NCBI RefSeq assembly: GCF_012163155.1
Contig: NZ_JAAVUN010000003.1
Location: 89,280-153,279, forward strand
Length of the DNA stretch: 64,000 nucleotides
Origin: Kocuria subflava
Lineage (GTDB): Bacteria; Actinomycetota; Actinomycetes; Actinomycetales; Micrococcaceae
Reading direction: 5' to 3'
The stretch's first letter is position 1, and every line of letters begins with the position of its first letter. Of the stretch, positions 29,895-39,172 are shown in pieces. The translations under genes were made by a program, and so were the position numbers. The notes under the pieces were generated by a model, which was given only the letters and a program-made list of their open reading frames with translations, was not told the origin of the DNA and searched no databases.

Positions 29895-29931
29895 GTTGGG
29901 CCCGCCCCGTCATGCACGGGGCGGGCCCAAC
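29895..29931. terminator. strong hairpin terminator after acn
   Basis: GTTGGGCCCGCCCCGT pairs perfectly (16 bp) with ACGGGGCGGGCCCAAC around CATGC. It lacks a T-run, as is common in high-GC actinobacteria. The following bases 29932-30146 hold no supported gene. Confidence 0.8.
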
Positions 29932-30146
29932 TCATGCGGCCAGACCGTCACCGGCTGTCCGGTTGCGCCACGGTCATGTTCGATTTCGCCACTTTTCCGG
30001 GCCCCACGTGGTCGCAACCGAACACGGTGGTGGCGGAACCGACCCTGGTTCCGGGGCGCTGACCGGTGGCCACCACGCGGTGCCCCTGGCTCGGTCCACG
30101 GCGCCGTCAGAGGGGCCAGATGAAAGCACGGGAGGCCGTGGACGCG

Positions 30147-30152
30147 TACGAT
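30147..30152 (+). promoter_or_regulatory. candidate -10 box for dxs
   Basis: TACGAT lies 38 bases before the dxs ATG, giving a leader of roughly 32 nt that contains the AGGAGG ribosome binding site. No clear -35 is present. Confidence 0.4.
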
Positions 30153-30190
30153 CGATGGATGAGGAACTACCGGGGGCCAGGAGGACAACC

Positions 30191-32185
30191 ATGACCCTGC
30201 TCGAGCGCATCAACGGTCCGGAGGACCTGGAGGCACTGTCACAGCAGGAACTGCTTGAACTGGCGCAGGAGATCCGCGACTTCCTGGTGACCAACGTGGC
30301 GGCCACGGGCGGTCACCTGGGCCCCAACCTGGGTGTGGTGGAGCTGACGCTTGCCTTGCACCGGGTGTTCGACTCCCCGCGTGACCCCATCGTTTTTGAC
30401 ACGGGGCACCAGTCCTACGTGCACAAGCTGCTAACGGGCCGCCAGGATTTCACCACGCTGCGCCAGGAGGGCGGTTTGGCCGGCTACCCGGATCGCCGGG
30501 AGTCAGAGCACGACGTCGTGGAGTCCTCCCACGCATCATCGTCTCTGTCCTGGGCGGACGGCATCTCACGTGCTTTCGGCATGACGGGACAGGGGGACCG
30601 GACGGTCGTCGTCGTGGTTGGCGACGGCGCCATGACCGGCGGCATGACCTGGGAGGCTGCCAACAACATTGCCGGGGATCCTGACCGGCGCGTGGTGATT
30701 GTGGTCAATGACAACGGCCGTTCCTACGCCCCCACCGTGGGTGGATTGGCCCGCCAACTGCACAATCTCAAAGCGGACGTCCAACAGGGTGTGGACGCCG
30801 TGCGAACGGACCGCCGGTACGAGGAACTGCTGACCACCGTCAAGGACGGGTTGAAGAACGCCGGGCCCATCGGCCAGGCCGCCTACCGTGGACTGCACGG
30901 GATGAAGGTGGGGCTCAAGGACGTGGTGGTGCCCCACGGGCTGTTCGCGGATCTGGGCATGAAGTACGTGGGACCGGTGGACGGGCACGATCAGGAAGCC
31001 TTGGAGCAGGCCCTGCGCAATGCCAAGAACTTTGGTGGGCCCGTGATCGTGCATGCCATCACGGAGAAGGGTCACGGCTATCCGCCGGCGTTGGCGGATG
31101 AGGCGGACATGTTCCACGCCGTGGGCACCATCAACCCGGAGACCGGGCAGCCCATGAAGCCCAGCTCAGGGCGCTCCTGGACCGCGGTGTTCGGAGATGA
31201 AATCGCAGCGATCGCCGATGAACGCGAAGACATCGTGGGGGTCACCGGGGCCATGTTGATCCCCGTGGGACTGCAGAAGATGCAGGCAGCACACCCGGAC
31301 CGCGTGGTGGACGTGGGCATTGCCGAACAGCACGCACTAACCATGGCCGCCGGCATGGCCTTCGGCGGCCTGCACCCCGTGGTGGCCCTGTACGCCACCT
31401 TCCTGAACCGCGGGTTCGACCAACTCCTGATGGACGTGGCCCTGCACAAGGCCGGGGTGACCGTGGTGCTGGACCGCTCCGGGGTGACCGGACCGGACGG
31501 TCCCAGCCATCACGGCATGTGGGACCTTGCCCTGCTGCAGATCGTGCCCGGCCTTCACCTGGCAGCCCCCAGGGATGAACCCAGCCTGGTGGAACAACTG
31601 CGTGAGGCCGTTGCCATCAACAATGCTCCCACCGTGATCCGCTACCCCAAGGGCAACGTGGGGCCGCAGATCCCCGCCGTGGAGCGGTTGGAAGACGGCG
31701 TTGACGTGCTGCTGCGCACCGGCACCGGAGAAGAGGTGCCGGATCACGACCGTGACGTCCTGTTGGTCTCAGTGGGTTCCATGGCAGAGGTGTGCCTGGA
31801 TGGCGCTGCGCGCCTGGAAGCACACGGTGTGACCGCCACAGTGGTGGATCCGCGCTGGGTCTTGCCGGTGCCGTCGTCGTTGGCTCGGCTTGCCGGTAAC
31901 CACCGGATCGTGGTGGTGGTGGAGGACGGCGTGCGTTCAGGTGGCATCGGGTCCCTGGTGCGCCAAAGCCTGCGGGATGCCGGAGTGGACACCGCTCTCA
32001 ATGAGGTCGGTCTGCCCACCGAGTTCCTGACCCACGCCTCCCGGGACCAGATCCTTCAGAGGGTGGGGTTGACCGCGCAGCGCATTGCCCAGGACACCCT
32101 GGCTTCCGTTTTGGGCACCAAGGTTCCGTACGCACGGCCCGTGGATGACAGCGCAGAGACCCACACTCACGTGGGGGAGCGCTGA
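30191..32185 (+). CDS. dxs: 1-deoxy-D-xylulose-5-phosphate synthase
   Basis: First enzyme of the MEP isoprenoid pathway: pyruvate plus glyceraldehyde 3-phosphate to DXP; thiamine diphosphate enzyme. 664 residues. [20 protein letters not shown] and [15 protein letters not shown] are the N-terminal signatures; [16 protein letters not shown] binds TPP/Mg; [17 protein letters not shown] carries the catalytic Glu of the transketolase pyrimidine domain; a C-terminal transketolase domain follows. The ATG at 30191 has AGGAGG 6 nt upstream; an in-frame ATG at 30155 lies within the likely leader. Neighbours RNase D and DUF3000 downstream match the conserved actinobacterial order. Confidence 0.96.
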   Translation: MTLLERINGPEDLEALSQQELLELAQEIRDFLVTNVAATGGHLGPNLGVVELTLALHRVFDSPRDPIVFDTGHQSYVHKLLTGRQDFTTLRQEGGLAGYPDRRESEHDVVESSHASSSLSWADGISRAFGMTGQGDRTVVVVVGDGAMTGGMTWEAANNIAGDPDRRVVIVVNDNGRSYAPTVGGLARQLHNLKADVQQGVDAVRTDRRYEELLTTVKDGLKNAGPIGQAAYRGLHGMKVGLKDVVVPHGLFADLGMKYVGPVDGHDQEALEQALRNAKNFGGPVIVHAITEKGHGYPPALADEADMFHAVGTINPETGQPMKPSSGRSWTAVFGDEIAAIADEREDIVGVTGAMLIPVGLQKMQAAHPDRVVDVGIAEQHALTMAAGMAFGGLHPVVALYATFLNRGFDQLLMDVALHKAGVTVVLDRSGVTGPDGPSHHGMWDLALLQIVPGLHLAAPRDEPSLVEQLREAVAINNAPTVIRYPKGNVGPQIPAVERLEDGVDVLLRTGTGEEVPDHDRDVLLVSVGSMAEVCLDGAARLEAHGVTATVVDPRWVLPVPSSLARLAGNHRIVVVVEDGVRSGGIGSLVRQSLRDAGVDTALNEVGLPTEFLTHASRDQILQRVGLTAQRIAQDTLASVLGTKVPYARPVDDSAETHTHVGER

Positions 32186-32244
32186 TCCTTGCGGGAGGAT
32201 CAGAATTCACGACGACGTGCACCGACTTGCGTACGCGCGCCACG

Positions 32245-32273
32245 TTGTAGCACCCATCACTTCTCAGTAGGCT
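32245..32273 (+). promoter_or_regulatory. promoter of the YtxH-like gene
   Basis: TTGTAG (32245-32250), a 17-base spacer and TAGGCT (32268-32273) form one of the better sigma-A-like promoters in the window. Transcription would begin about 45 bases before the start codon. Confidence 0.6.
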
Positions 32274-32324
32274 GAGATCTTGGAGAGCGGGGTGTTCCCG
32301 CTGGGCAACGAAAGGAATCCAGAG

Positions 32325-32729
32325 ATGTTGAGGAAAGCTGCATTTGTGGTCGGCTTCGGAGCAGGCTTCCTGGTCGGTTCCTACATGGGTCGCGAGCCGT
32401 ACGAGAAGGTTCAGGCCAAGGTGACCGGCGTGGTGGAGGACCCTGAGGTCCGCCGCAAGGTCCAGGAAGGTGCGGAGAAGGCTGCGGCCACCGTCAAGGA
32501 ACAAGCACCCGTGGTGGGGGAGAAGGCTGCTGATGCCGCCAAGTCCGCCACAGCCAAGGCCAAGGAGTCTGCGGGCAATGCCGCCGACGCCGCCAAGGAC
32601 AAGGCCGATCAGGCCTCCAAGAGCAAGTCCGGGGACGCCACGGACAACCTGGACGGCGCATCCAAGGACGCCGGTGCCCCCAAGCCGGGTCCCGGTCCCG
32701 TCCAGCCGACTCCGGGTTCCACCAGCTGA
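32325..32729 (+). CDS. YtxH-like small protein, Ala/Lys-rich helical tail
   Basis: 134 residues. The N-terminus MLRKAAFVVGFGAGFLVGSYMGREPYEKV is one short glycine-zipper-like hydrophobic helix followed by a charged stretch, as in YtxH-type proteins. A ~65-residue Ala/Lys/Asp-rich region with repeated AADAAK/KAKESAG units looks like a LEA-type amphipathic coiled coil. The end is Pro/Gly-rich. Function unknown; YtxH and LEA-like proteins are often stress-induced. GAAAGG lies 13 bases before the ATG. Its 3' end runs into a 20-bp tandem repeat that includes the stop codon. Confidence 0.8.
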   Translation: MLRKAAFVVGFGAGFLVGSYMGREPYEKVQAKVTGVVEDPEVRRKVQEGAEKAAATVKEQAPVVGEKAADAAKSATAKAKESAGNAADAAKDKADQASKSKSGDATDNLDGASKDAGAPKPGPGPVQPTPGSTS

Positions 32730-32776
32730 ATCGGAATTCCATCAGTTGAATCGGAATTCCATTAGCTGAATCCGAG
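32717..32776. repeat. three-copy 20-bp tandem repeat across a stop codon
   Basis: Units at 32717-32736, 32737-32756 and 32757-32776 share TTCCAYYAGYTGAATCGGAA, the last degenerate at its end. The first unit contains the last codons and TGA of the YtxH-like gene; the other two lie outside it. Confidence 0.9.
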
Positions 32777-32781
32777 CGTGA

Positions 32782-32821
32782 ACAACTGCCCCGCACCGTG
32801 TTGTTGGCGCGGGGCAGTTGT
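32782..32821. terminator. hairpin terminator after the YtxH-like gene
   Basis: ACAACTGCCCCGC pairs perfectly with GCGGGGCAGTTGT (13 bp, 14-base loop), followed by TGTGT. It lies between the convergent YtxH-like and RNase D genes, between two repeat arrays. Confidence 0.7.
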
Positions 32822-32835
32822 GTGTCTGGCGCTTG

Positions 32836-32890
32836 TTTGATGTGCCAGGCCCGGGTTTGACCTGCGGGCCCGGGTTTGACGTGCCGGGTC
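32836..32890. repeat. three-copy degenerate 19-20-bp repeat
   Basis: TTTGAYSTGCSRGG-type units start at 32836, 32856 and 32875, the first two ending in CCCGGG, the third running into the RNase D stop region. Unrelated in sequence to the array 60 bases upstream but similar in period and copy number. Confidence 0.7.
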
Positions 32891-34211
32891 AGGACCCGGG
32901 GTGTTGTTGCCCCAGTAGTTCGGCGAGCACGGGGGCTGCCAGGTCGACCTGCCAGGAACGTGCGCCCAGCTCCGTGAGCGTCTGGCCCACTGCGGCTGGG
33001 GTGGCAGCGGCGGGCGGATCCCATGCCAGACGGCGCAGGTGTTCAGGCACCAGCATGTTTTCAGTGGGCATGGTGTGTTCTGCCGCCAGATCCGCGATGG
33101 CCGGTTTGAAGACCTTCAAGCGGGTGGCCGCCGCGGGGCGTTTGGTCTCCCAGGCCTTGACCGGCGGAAGGGCATCCGAGGCGATGTTGAAGGGCACCAG
33201 CTCCTCCTCCCGGCGGGCCTCCTGCAGGGCGGTCAACCACCGGGGGGCTTCACGGGAGGCTGCCCGACCGTGGAAGCCCGGGGTCTTGAGCAGTTGGGGC
33301 ACCGTGCGGGGCATGGTGATGGCAGCGGCCACCAGCGCTGAGTCAGGCAGCAGACGGCCGGGGGAGACATCCCGGTTCTTGGCCAGCTCCTCCCGGGCAG
33401 ACCACAGATTCCGCAGGGCGGTGAGTTGACGGCGGTTACGAACCTTGGTGATCCCAGAGGTTCGCCGCCATGGATCCTTGCGCGGTACGGGCTGATCGGC
33501 GCTGCGAATGGACTCGAATTCCTCCAGCGCCCAGTCCAACTTGCCCTGTTCACGCAGAAGGTCCTCCACGGCCCACCGCAGCTGTACCAGGACTTCCACG
33601 TCCAGAGCGGCGTAGGTCAACCAGGATTCCGGCAGGGGTCGCTTGGACCAGTCCACGGCCGAGTGTTCCTTGGAGAGGGTGAACCCCAGAAGTTCTTCTG
33701 TTTCTGCAGCCAGACCCACACGGGCCAGGCCTGCCAGGCGCCCACCCAGTTCGGTGTCAAAGAGCTTATCCGGCCACATGTCCAGGTCCCGTAGGCAGGG
33801 GAGGTCCTGGGTTGCTGCGTGGAGCACCCATTCAACACCCTTCAGGGCCTCGTTGACCACGGCCAGGGACCCCACGGCCTCCGGGTCGATCAAGATGGTG
33901 CCGGTGCCCTCACGGCGCAACTGCACCAGAAAGGCGCGCTGCCCGTACCGGAACCCACTGGCCCGCTCGGTGTCCACGGCCACGGGGCCGTGGCCTGCAG
34001 CCAGCTCGCCTGCTGCCCGTTCCACCTGGGAGAAGGAGTTGAGCACGCGGGGGATTCCCTCATGGGGACGGTCCAGGTGGACCGTTTCCGGCACGGTGAA
34101 GTCCTCGAATCCCGGTACCACAAGCGCCAGTGCGCTCTGCGTGGCACCGGAGCTGTTGCGCGCCCGGGTGCCACCGTCAGTGGCGTGCTGTGGTGTGCCA
34201 GTGGTGCTCAC
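32889..34211 (-). CDS. rnd: ribonuclease D (DEDDy 3'-5' exonuclease with HRDC domain)
   Basis: 440 residues. The DEDDy exonuclease domain covers ~60-240: VAVDTERASG (motif I, D-x-E), the motif II region HAATQDLPCLRDL, and motif III YAALDVEVL with the tyrosine. An HRDC domain follows (~250-330: RNRRQLTALRNLWSAREELAKNRDVSPGRLLPDSAL). It would trim the 3' ends of tRNA precursors or other structured RNAs. GTG start at 34211. Convergent with dxs and in the same direction as DUF3000; this dxs/RNase D/DUF3000 set is conserved in actinobacteria. Confidence 0.92.
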   Translation of the reverse strand: MSTTGTPQHATDGGTRARNSSGATQSALALVVPGFEDFTVPETVHLDRPHEGIPRVLNSFSQVERAAGELAAGHGPVAVDTERASGFRYGQRAFLVQLRREGTGTILIDPEAVGSLAVVNEALKGVEWVLHAATQDLPCLRDLDMWPDKLFDTELGGRLAGLARVGLAAETEELLGFTLSKEHSAVDWSKRPLPESWLTYAALDVEVLVQLRWAVEDLLREQGKLDWALEEFESIRSADQPVPRKDPWRRTSGITKVRNRRQLTALRNLWSAREELAKNRDVSPGRLLPDSALVAAAITMPRTVPQLLKTPGFHGRAASREAPRWLTALQEARREEELVPFNIASDALPPVKAWETKRPAAATRLKVFKPAIADLAAEHTMPTENMLVPEHLRRLAWDPPAAATPAAVGQTLTELGARSWQVDLAAPVLAELLGQQHPGS

Positions 34212-34328
34212 GGTTTGCGGTCAGTTCCTCAGTTCTCCTGTGGCCGATGCAGGCCACGTCCCTACAGGGTGGTGCGCCTCAGATGAGGCCGGCGACTTCT
34301 GGGGTTTCGCCCCGATCGCCGTGGCGGG

Positions 34329-34955
34329 CTAACGGCCGGTCAGGGGGATGACGCCGTCGGTCACCGGGGGCAGACCCGCAAACGTGCAGACCATGTCAGC
34401 CCACGCCTCCAGGTGCGCACCAAAGTTCTGGTCCGTGGGGGTCCAGGAGGCACGGAGTTCGACGTCGATGTCCTCACCTGTGTCTGCCAACTGACCGAAT
34501 CCTTCAGCCACCACCCGTGAGGCGGTGCCGCCTTCACCGGTGAAGGCGGCACCGTTGCGTTCCAGGGATTCCAACAGCCAACTCCAGGCCACGGAGGCCA
34601 ACATGTGGTCGTGGCCGAGGTCGCGTTCCACCTGAGCCTTGACAAAGGTGACGATCCGGAACTCGCCACCCCATTCCGCGCTGCGGGAGGGGGCGTGGCT
34701 CAGGATGAAACGCCCGGCGGCCAGCTCGACCGAGCCGGTGCGCCCGATCGCGCTCATTCCGGGATAGGAGGCCACCACGGCGGCGCTGGCGGTGGCATCG
34801 GTGACGGTGGCGGAAAACGCCACGGAGTCGCTGGGACCCATGGGAACGGAGATCTGATTCAACTCGATCTCCGGGCGGCATTGCGCAGCGCGCAGGGAGG
34901 CCACGGCCGCTCGAAAACGACCCAGCCCCTCATGCAAATCAGTCACCGCGCCCAC
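34329..34955 (-). CDS. DUF3000 family protein
   Basis: A 208-residue conserved actinobacterial protein of unknown function. FRAAVASLRAAQCRPEIEL near the start and SWTPTDQNFGAHLEAWADMVCTFAGLPP at the end (the latter split here by eye only) match the family pattern; there is no signal peptide or membrane helix. The GTG at 34955 lies 7 nt after TACCCT (34963-34968 on the minus strand), pointing to a leaderless transcript. A GTG at 34946 is an alternative start. RNase D follows 117 bases downstream on the same strand. Confidence 0.85.
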   Translation of the reverse strand: MGAVTDLHEGLGRFRAAVASLRAAQCRPEIELNQISVPMGPSDSVAFSATVTDATASAAVVASYPGMSAIGRTGSVELAAGRFILSHAPSRSAEWGGEFRIVTFVKAQVERDLGHDHMLASVAWSWLLESLERNGAAFTGEGGTASRVVAEGFGQLADTGEDIDVELRASWTPTDQNFGAHLEAWADMVCTFAGLPPVTDGVIPLTGR

Positions 34956-35090
34956 GGGTTCCAGGGTAGGGGCAGCCGCGGGTCACCGTCCGGTGGCACG
35001 CCGCCTGCCGCCGACTGTGACCAACTCCCCACACCTGGCCTCTGGACGTGATGCCAGGCCCGGAGTGGCCCGGCCACAGTCATCCGGTGC

Positions 35091-35576
35091 TCAGTCTCCT
35101 GTCGGGTGCAACCGCATGGACACGGAGTTGATGCAGTACCGCTGATCCGTGGGGGTGGGGTAGCCCTCTCCGGAGAACACGTGCCCCAGGTGGGAGTCAC
35201 AAGCCGCGCAGCGTACTTCCACGCGTTCCATGCCCAGGGTGGTGTCACGGATGTAGCGGACCCGGTCCTGCGCCAAGGGCTGGTAGAACGAGGGCCATCC
35301 GCAGTGGGAACCAAACTTGGTCTCTGATCGGAACAGCTCGGCACCGCAACCGCGGCAGGCGTAGACGCCCTCGGTCTCCGTGTCCCAGTACTCGCCGGTG
35401 AACGGGCGCTCCGTGCCCGCTTCCCGCAGCACGTGGAATTCCTGGGGAGTCAGCACCGCGCGCCACTGGTCTTCCGTACGAGACATGGGGTTGGCGCTGT
35501 TTGTGGGCTCCGACGACGACGCCGGAGTGGGCGCAGGGGCGTTCTGGTGGGTGGCGGCATCCTGTTGCTCAGACAT
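35091..35576 (-). CDS. msrB: peptide-methionine (R)-S-oxide reductase
   Basis: Repairs methionine-R-sulfoxide in proteins. 161 residues; the first ~30 are a Gln/Ala/Pro/Ser-rich extension not typical of the family. The MsrB domain has two zinc CxxC pairs (CRGC and CAAC), [10 protein letters not shown] and the catalytic Cys in RYCINSVSM. The Cys in SHCGWPSF is the usual resolving residue. GAAAGG precedes the ATG by about 4 bases. Isolated gene, divergent from the alpha/beta hydrolase. Confidence 0.95.
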   Translation of the reverse strand: MSEQQDAATHQNAPAPTPASSSEPTNSANPMSRTEDQWRAVLTPQEFHVLREAGTERPFTGEYWDTETEGVYACRGCGAELFRSETKFGSHCGWPSFYQPLAQDRVRYIRDTTLGMERVEVRCAACDSHLGHVFSGEGYPTPTDQRYCINSVSMRLHPTGD

Positions 35577-35690
35577 CTCTGCCTTTCAGATGGTGGTGTG
35601 GACTCGGCAGACCGGCTCACCGCAGGTCTCAGCGGAGGCTTCGGCCTGTTGGTGACAACGCTTGAGCCAGCGGTCTTATGCCGTGACAGG

Positions 35691-37046
35691 ATGGCAGGCA
35701 TGACTCCAGGTGGAATCCCCCGTCCGGCATCCCGCAGCACCGCCACCGGATCCAGTGGTACGGATCTTGCGCAGGCACCTTCCGGGTGGAAGCGCGGTGC
35801 CGTGGTGGGTGCTGCAGCCATGGCCGGCACGGCATCCCTGACCTTTGGGCTGACCTCTGCCGTGGCCGCCTATCTTGCCCGCCAGGTGGTGGTGCCTCCG
35901 CGGTACCGCTCAGAGGATCTGAACATCATCTCCTTCACCCCGGCTCCGGTTCCCGCAGACGGGACGGTCCTGCCGCCTGGGGCCGGTGAAGTCACCCTGG
36001 CTGCCACCGTGGAAACCACCGTGGACGGTGTTTACAGTCTGCGATTCAACGCCGGAGCGGGTCACGCCCGGATCGGTGCCATCAAGTCGTGGTCCCCTGC
36101 CACCTCGGAAGTGGTCCGGACGGTGGAGGAGGTCTATTCGGGGGATCTCAGCACGGCCACCAAGGGCTGGTGGTCCGGGACGGTGTATCCGGATCCCGCT
36201 CATGCCGGCTACGCCTTTGAAGACGTGGAGATTCCCATTGAGGTGGGTCTGGCTCCGGCCTGGGTCATTCCTGCGGACGGGCAGGTCACGCAGGAGGGGC
36301 AGCGCCCCCGGTTGATCGAAGGCCCCTGGGCGATCATGGTCCACGGCCGTGGAGCCCAGAGGATGGAGGGCCTCCGGGCGGTGGCGGTGGCCCAAGAGTT
36401 GGGGCTGACCTCCATGTTGATTTCCTACCGCAATGACCGGGAGGCACCGTCGTCTGCGGACCGGCGCTACGGGTTGGGTTTCACCGAATGGAAAGACGTT
36501 CAGGTGGCCATCTCTTACGCCAAGTCCCGTGGTGCCACACAGATCGTGTTGTTCGGTTGGTCCATGGGTGGGGCCATCTGCATGGCCACGGCCGATCAGT
36601 CGTTCTACCGCGGTGACATTGTGGCCATGGTGCTGACCGGTCCGGTGGTGGACTGGTTCACACTGTTCACGCATCACACCGCCAACCGGAAGTTGCCGGC
36701 GGCCATCGGTCGCCGTGCCTCCGGGCTGATCAGTTCACGGCGCGGACGCCACCTGACGGGCTTGGCCGCTCCGGTGGACCTGGCCAGCCTTGATTGGGTC
36801 ACCCGCTACCGGGAACTGCGCACGCCCACGCTGATTCTGCATTCAAAGGACGATGAATTCGTCCCGGACACCGCAGGACGGCAGCTCGCCCGGCTCTCGC
36901 CGTTTGTGGAGTTCGTGGCCTTCCGGAAGGCACGCCACACCAAGGAGTGGAATGTGGCTCCCCAGCGCTGGGAGAACGCTGTCAGGGCATGGTTGAAGCC
37001 GTTGGTCTCAGGCACTGATGGGAGCAACCACCGCGCCCAGCGCTGA
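35691..37046 (+). CDS. membrane-anchored alpha/beta hydrolase
   Basis: 451 residues. A ~45-residue basic/Ser-rich N-terminus is followed by one hydrophobic helix (about 44-68), probably anchoring the enzyme with its bulk outside. The hydrolase fold shows the oxyanion-side HGRGAQRMEG and the nucleophile elbow FGWSMGGAI with Ser291. The acid is in LILHSKDDEFVP, and His is in KARHTKEW. A ~150-residue N-terminal beta-rich region precedes the hydrolase core. Substrate unknown (esterase or peptidase). The ATG 35691 is 8 nt after TATGCC; ATG 35700 is an alternative. Its last 39 bases overlap the convergent ybaK gene. Confidence 0.82.
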   Translation: MAGMTPGGIPRPASRSTATGSSGTDLAQAPSGWKRGAVVGAAAMAGTASLTFGLTSAVAAYLARQVVVPPRYRSEDLNIISFTPAPVPADGTVLPPGAGEVTLAATVETTVDGVYSLRFNAGAGHARIGAIKSWSPATSEVVRTVEEVYSGDLSTATKGWWSGTVYPDPAHAGYAFEDVEIPIEVGLAPAWVIPADGQVTQEGQRPRLIEGPWAIMVHGRGAQRMEGLRAVAVAQELGLTSMLISYRNDREAPSSADRRYGLGFTEWKDVQVAISYAKSRGATQIVLFGWSMGGAICMATADQSFYRGDIVAMVLTGPVVDWFTLFTHHTANRKLPAAIGRRASGLISSRRGRHLTGLAAPVDLASLDWVTRYRELRTPTLILHSKDDEFVPDTAGRQLARLSPFVEFVAFRKARHTKEWNVAPQRWENAVRAWLKPLVSGTDGSNHRAQR

Positions 37047-37541
37047 GACCAGATCCTCCGGTGCCACCTCCACGTCCAGACCACGCCGGCCACCTGAGAC
37101 GTAGATGGAGCTCTGCTCCAGGGCCGCGGCCTCCAGGACCGTGGGGGATGGTTGCTTCTGCCCGAACGGGGAAATGCCACCCACCACGTACCCGGTGTGA
37201 CGCTGCGCGGCCACCGGGTCAGCCATCTTTGCCTTCTTCCACCCCAAGGCAGATGCGGCGACCTTCATGGAGACCTGACGGTTGACGGGGAGCACCACCA
37301 CACCAAAGGTCTTGGAGGAGGAGCCCGCCGTGGAGTCGGCGGGGCAGACCAGCAACGTCTTGAACACGCGGTCAGGCTCTACCCCCAGCGCCTGGGCGGC
37401 CTCGGCACCGAAGTTGGTGACGTCGTCGTCATGAACGTAGGAGGCCTCCCGGAAGGCCACCCCGGCGTTGTGGAGAAAGACCACTGCGGGGGTGCTGTCA
37501 CCGTGGGAGGACTGAGCGGATTTCTTGGTTTTCTTGGCCAT
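37008..37541 (-). CDS. ybaK: Cys-tRNA(Pro)/Cys-tRNA(Cys) deacylase YbaK
   Basis: A trans-editing enzyme that hydrolyses mischarged Cys-tRNA(Pro). 177 residues. A Lys/Ser-rich N-terminus precedes the YbaK core: FGAEAAQALGVEPDRVFKTLLV, the catalytic Lys in KTL, VVLPVNRQVSMKVAA, YVVGGISPFGQKQ and YVSGGRRGLDVEVAPEDL. The G-x-S-P-F-G motif distinguishes YbaK from ProX. The start is ATG 37541; a TTG six bases upstream also fits. Overlaps the convergent hydrolase by 39 bases. Confidence 0.93.
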   Translation of the reverse strand: MAKKTKKSAQSSHGDSTPAVVFLHNAGVAFREASYVHDDDVTNFGAEAAQALGVEPDRVFKTLLVCPADSTAGSSSKTFGVVVLPVNRQVSMKVAASALGWKKAKMADPVAAQRHTGYVVGGISPFGQKQPSPTVLEAAALEQSSIYVSGGRRGLDVEVAPEDLVSALGAVVAPISA

Positions 37542-37571
37542 GTTCAATCAACCCCGTTCGGGCAGCCACGT

Positions 37572-38048
37572 TCAGTCCGTGGTGCGCGGCAGCTGAGCCA
37601 CTTGCCTGCGAATGCGCTCCAGCATGGCGGACATGCCACGCATCCGCAGGGGAGAGACCAACTGGGTCAGGGCGAACCGCTCCGTGAGATCGGCAGGCAG
37701 CTCCGCAATCTGTGACGCCGTCAGACCATCCAGTCCCTCATGCAGGATGGAGGCGAATCCGCGGGTGGTGGGCGCCTCCATGGGGGCGGAGAAGAACAGG
37801 CGGACCGGGGTGGAATCCTCCCCGGTTGCCGCCTGGTCCTCCCACTCGACCGTCAGGAACAGCGGTGACTGGCATTCCACCACTTGCTCCAGGGCCTCCG
37901 GGTGTTCACCGTAGCGTTCGGGCAGAGCCGGCAACTGACGGGAGAACTCCAGCAAGAGTTGCAGGCGGTCCTGTTGCGGAACGGCATGGAAATCCTCCAC
38001 CAGCTCCGCCACGGAGGCCGGAAGGTCGGTGGTGTCCTGGGCGCTCAT
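37572..38048 (-). CDS. sufE: SufE-family sulfur-acceptor protein
   Basis: 158 residues. The SufE fold is shown by Cys59 in VECQSPLFL, the persulfide-accepting position (E. coli SufE Cys51), and by [23 protein letters not shown] and [12 protein letters not shown]. It probably accepts sulfur and passes it on to Fe-S assembly or another acceptor. The ATG overlaps the stop of the sulfurtransferase gene (ATGA). This sulfurtransferase-SufE pair replaces the usual SufS-SufE pair in many actinobacteria, which suggests that the two enzymes are functional partners. Confidence 0.92.
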   Translation of the reverse strand: MSAQDTTDLPASVAELVEDFHAVPQQDRLQLLLEFSRQLPALPERYGEHPEALEQVVECQSPLFLTVEWEDQAATGEDSTPVRLFFSAPMEAPTTRGFASILHEGLDGLTASQIAELPADLTERFALTQLVSPLRMRGMSAMLERIRRQVAQLPRTTD

Positions 38049-38956
38049 CGAGCAGCCCCCGGCGCCTCGCCGCGTTCGGGGCCGGACACAATCGGGACCC
38101 GCACGGAATTGCCCCATTCGGTCCAGGAGCCGTCGTAATTGCGAACCTGCGGGAAGCCCAACAGGTGCTGGAGAACAAACCAGGTGTGGGCCGAGCGCTC
38201 ACCGATACGGCAGTAGGCAATGACCTCCTGCGTGGGATCCAAACCGACTTCTTCCTGATAGATCGCCTCCAACGCGGCGCGCGGCTTGAACGTGGAGTCC
38301 TCCGCAGCGGCACGGGCCCACGGGACCGAGGCCGCCGTGGGGATGTGACCGCCACGCAGCACCCCTTCCTGCGGGTACTCAGCCATGTGCGTTCGCTGCC
38401 CGGTGTACTCGGGCTCCGAACGGACGTCAATCAACGGAACCTGCCCCAACGCCTCCAGAACCTGGGGCTGGTAGGCGCGGATGGGGGCGTCGTCGCGCTG
38501 CACCTGCGGGTAGTCGGTGCGCTCCCGCGTGGTGGTCTCCGTGGTCAGCTCGCGGCCCTCAGTCACCCACTTGTCCCGGCCGCCGTCCATCAGGCGGACG
38601 TCCTGGTGCCCGAACAGGGTGAAGACCCACAGGGCGTAGGCGGCCCACCAGTTGGACTTGTCCCCGTAGACCACAATGGTGTCCTCCCGGGTGATGCCCT
38701 TGCTGCTCATCAGCTCCGCAAACTGAGCGCCGTCCAGGTAGTCACGCACGTCCGGCAGGTTCAGATCCGTGTGCCAGTCGACCTTCAAGGCACCGGGGAT
38801 GTGCCCGGTTTCATACAGCAGGACGTCCTCATCGGACTCGATCACGACGACGCCCGCGTCCTGACCGTGTTCGGCCACCCACGCCGTGGAAACCAGGCGC
38901 TGCGGGTGCGCGTATTCGGCAAACTTGGGGTCAGTGGTGTCCGCACCGATGGGCAT
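38045..38956 (-). CDS. sseA: thiosulfate/3-mercaptopyruvate sulfurtransferase
   Basis: 303 residues with two rhodanese domains. The N-terminal one (about 20-145) contains [19 protein letters not shown]; the C-terminal one carries the active Cys249 in [13 protein letters not shown] and DGSWTEWGN. The active loop CRIGERS is the thiosulfate-sulfurtransferase type common in actinobacteria, also annotated CysA/SseA. Transfers sulfane sulfur, most likely to SufE encoded by the overlapping downstream gene. GAAGGAG precedes the ATG at ~5 bases. Divergent from zapE. Confidence 0.92.
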   Translation of the reverse strand: MPIGADTTDPKFAEYAHPQRLVSTAWVAEHGQDAGVVVIESDEDVLLYETGHIPGALKVDWHTDLNLPDVRDYLDGAQFAELMSSKGITREDTIVVYGDKSNWWAAYALWVFTLFGHQDVRLMDGGRDKWVTEGRELTTETTTRERTDYPQVQRDDAPIRAYQPQVLEALGQVPLIDVRSEPEYTGQRTHMAEYPQEGVLRGGHIPTAASVPWARAAAEDSTFKPRAALEAIYQEEVGLDPTQEVIAYCRIGERSAHTWFVLQHLLGFPQVRNYDGSWTEWGNSVRVPIVSGPERGEAPGAAR

Positions 38957-39172
38957 GGGGACTCCTTCACACAGAGGGATCAGAGAAATCGTTCACCACA
39001 CTATCGCCGTCGTGACCGCTGTAGCGCGGCGGTCAACGAATGTGCGCGAGCGGCGAACCGGTAAGCTCGCATGTGGTGTGGACCGCACCTGCAGCCTCGG
39101 TCTGCGCCACAGCACACGATTGGCACCGCACCAGGTGCTTGGCGCCCATCACCACGGTTGAAAGAGGTCCTT

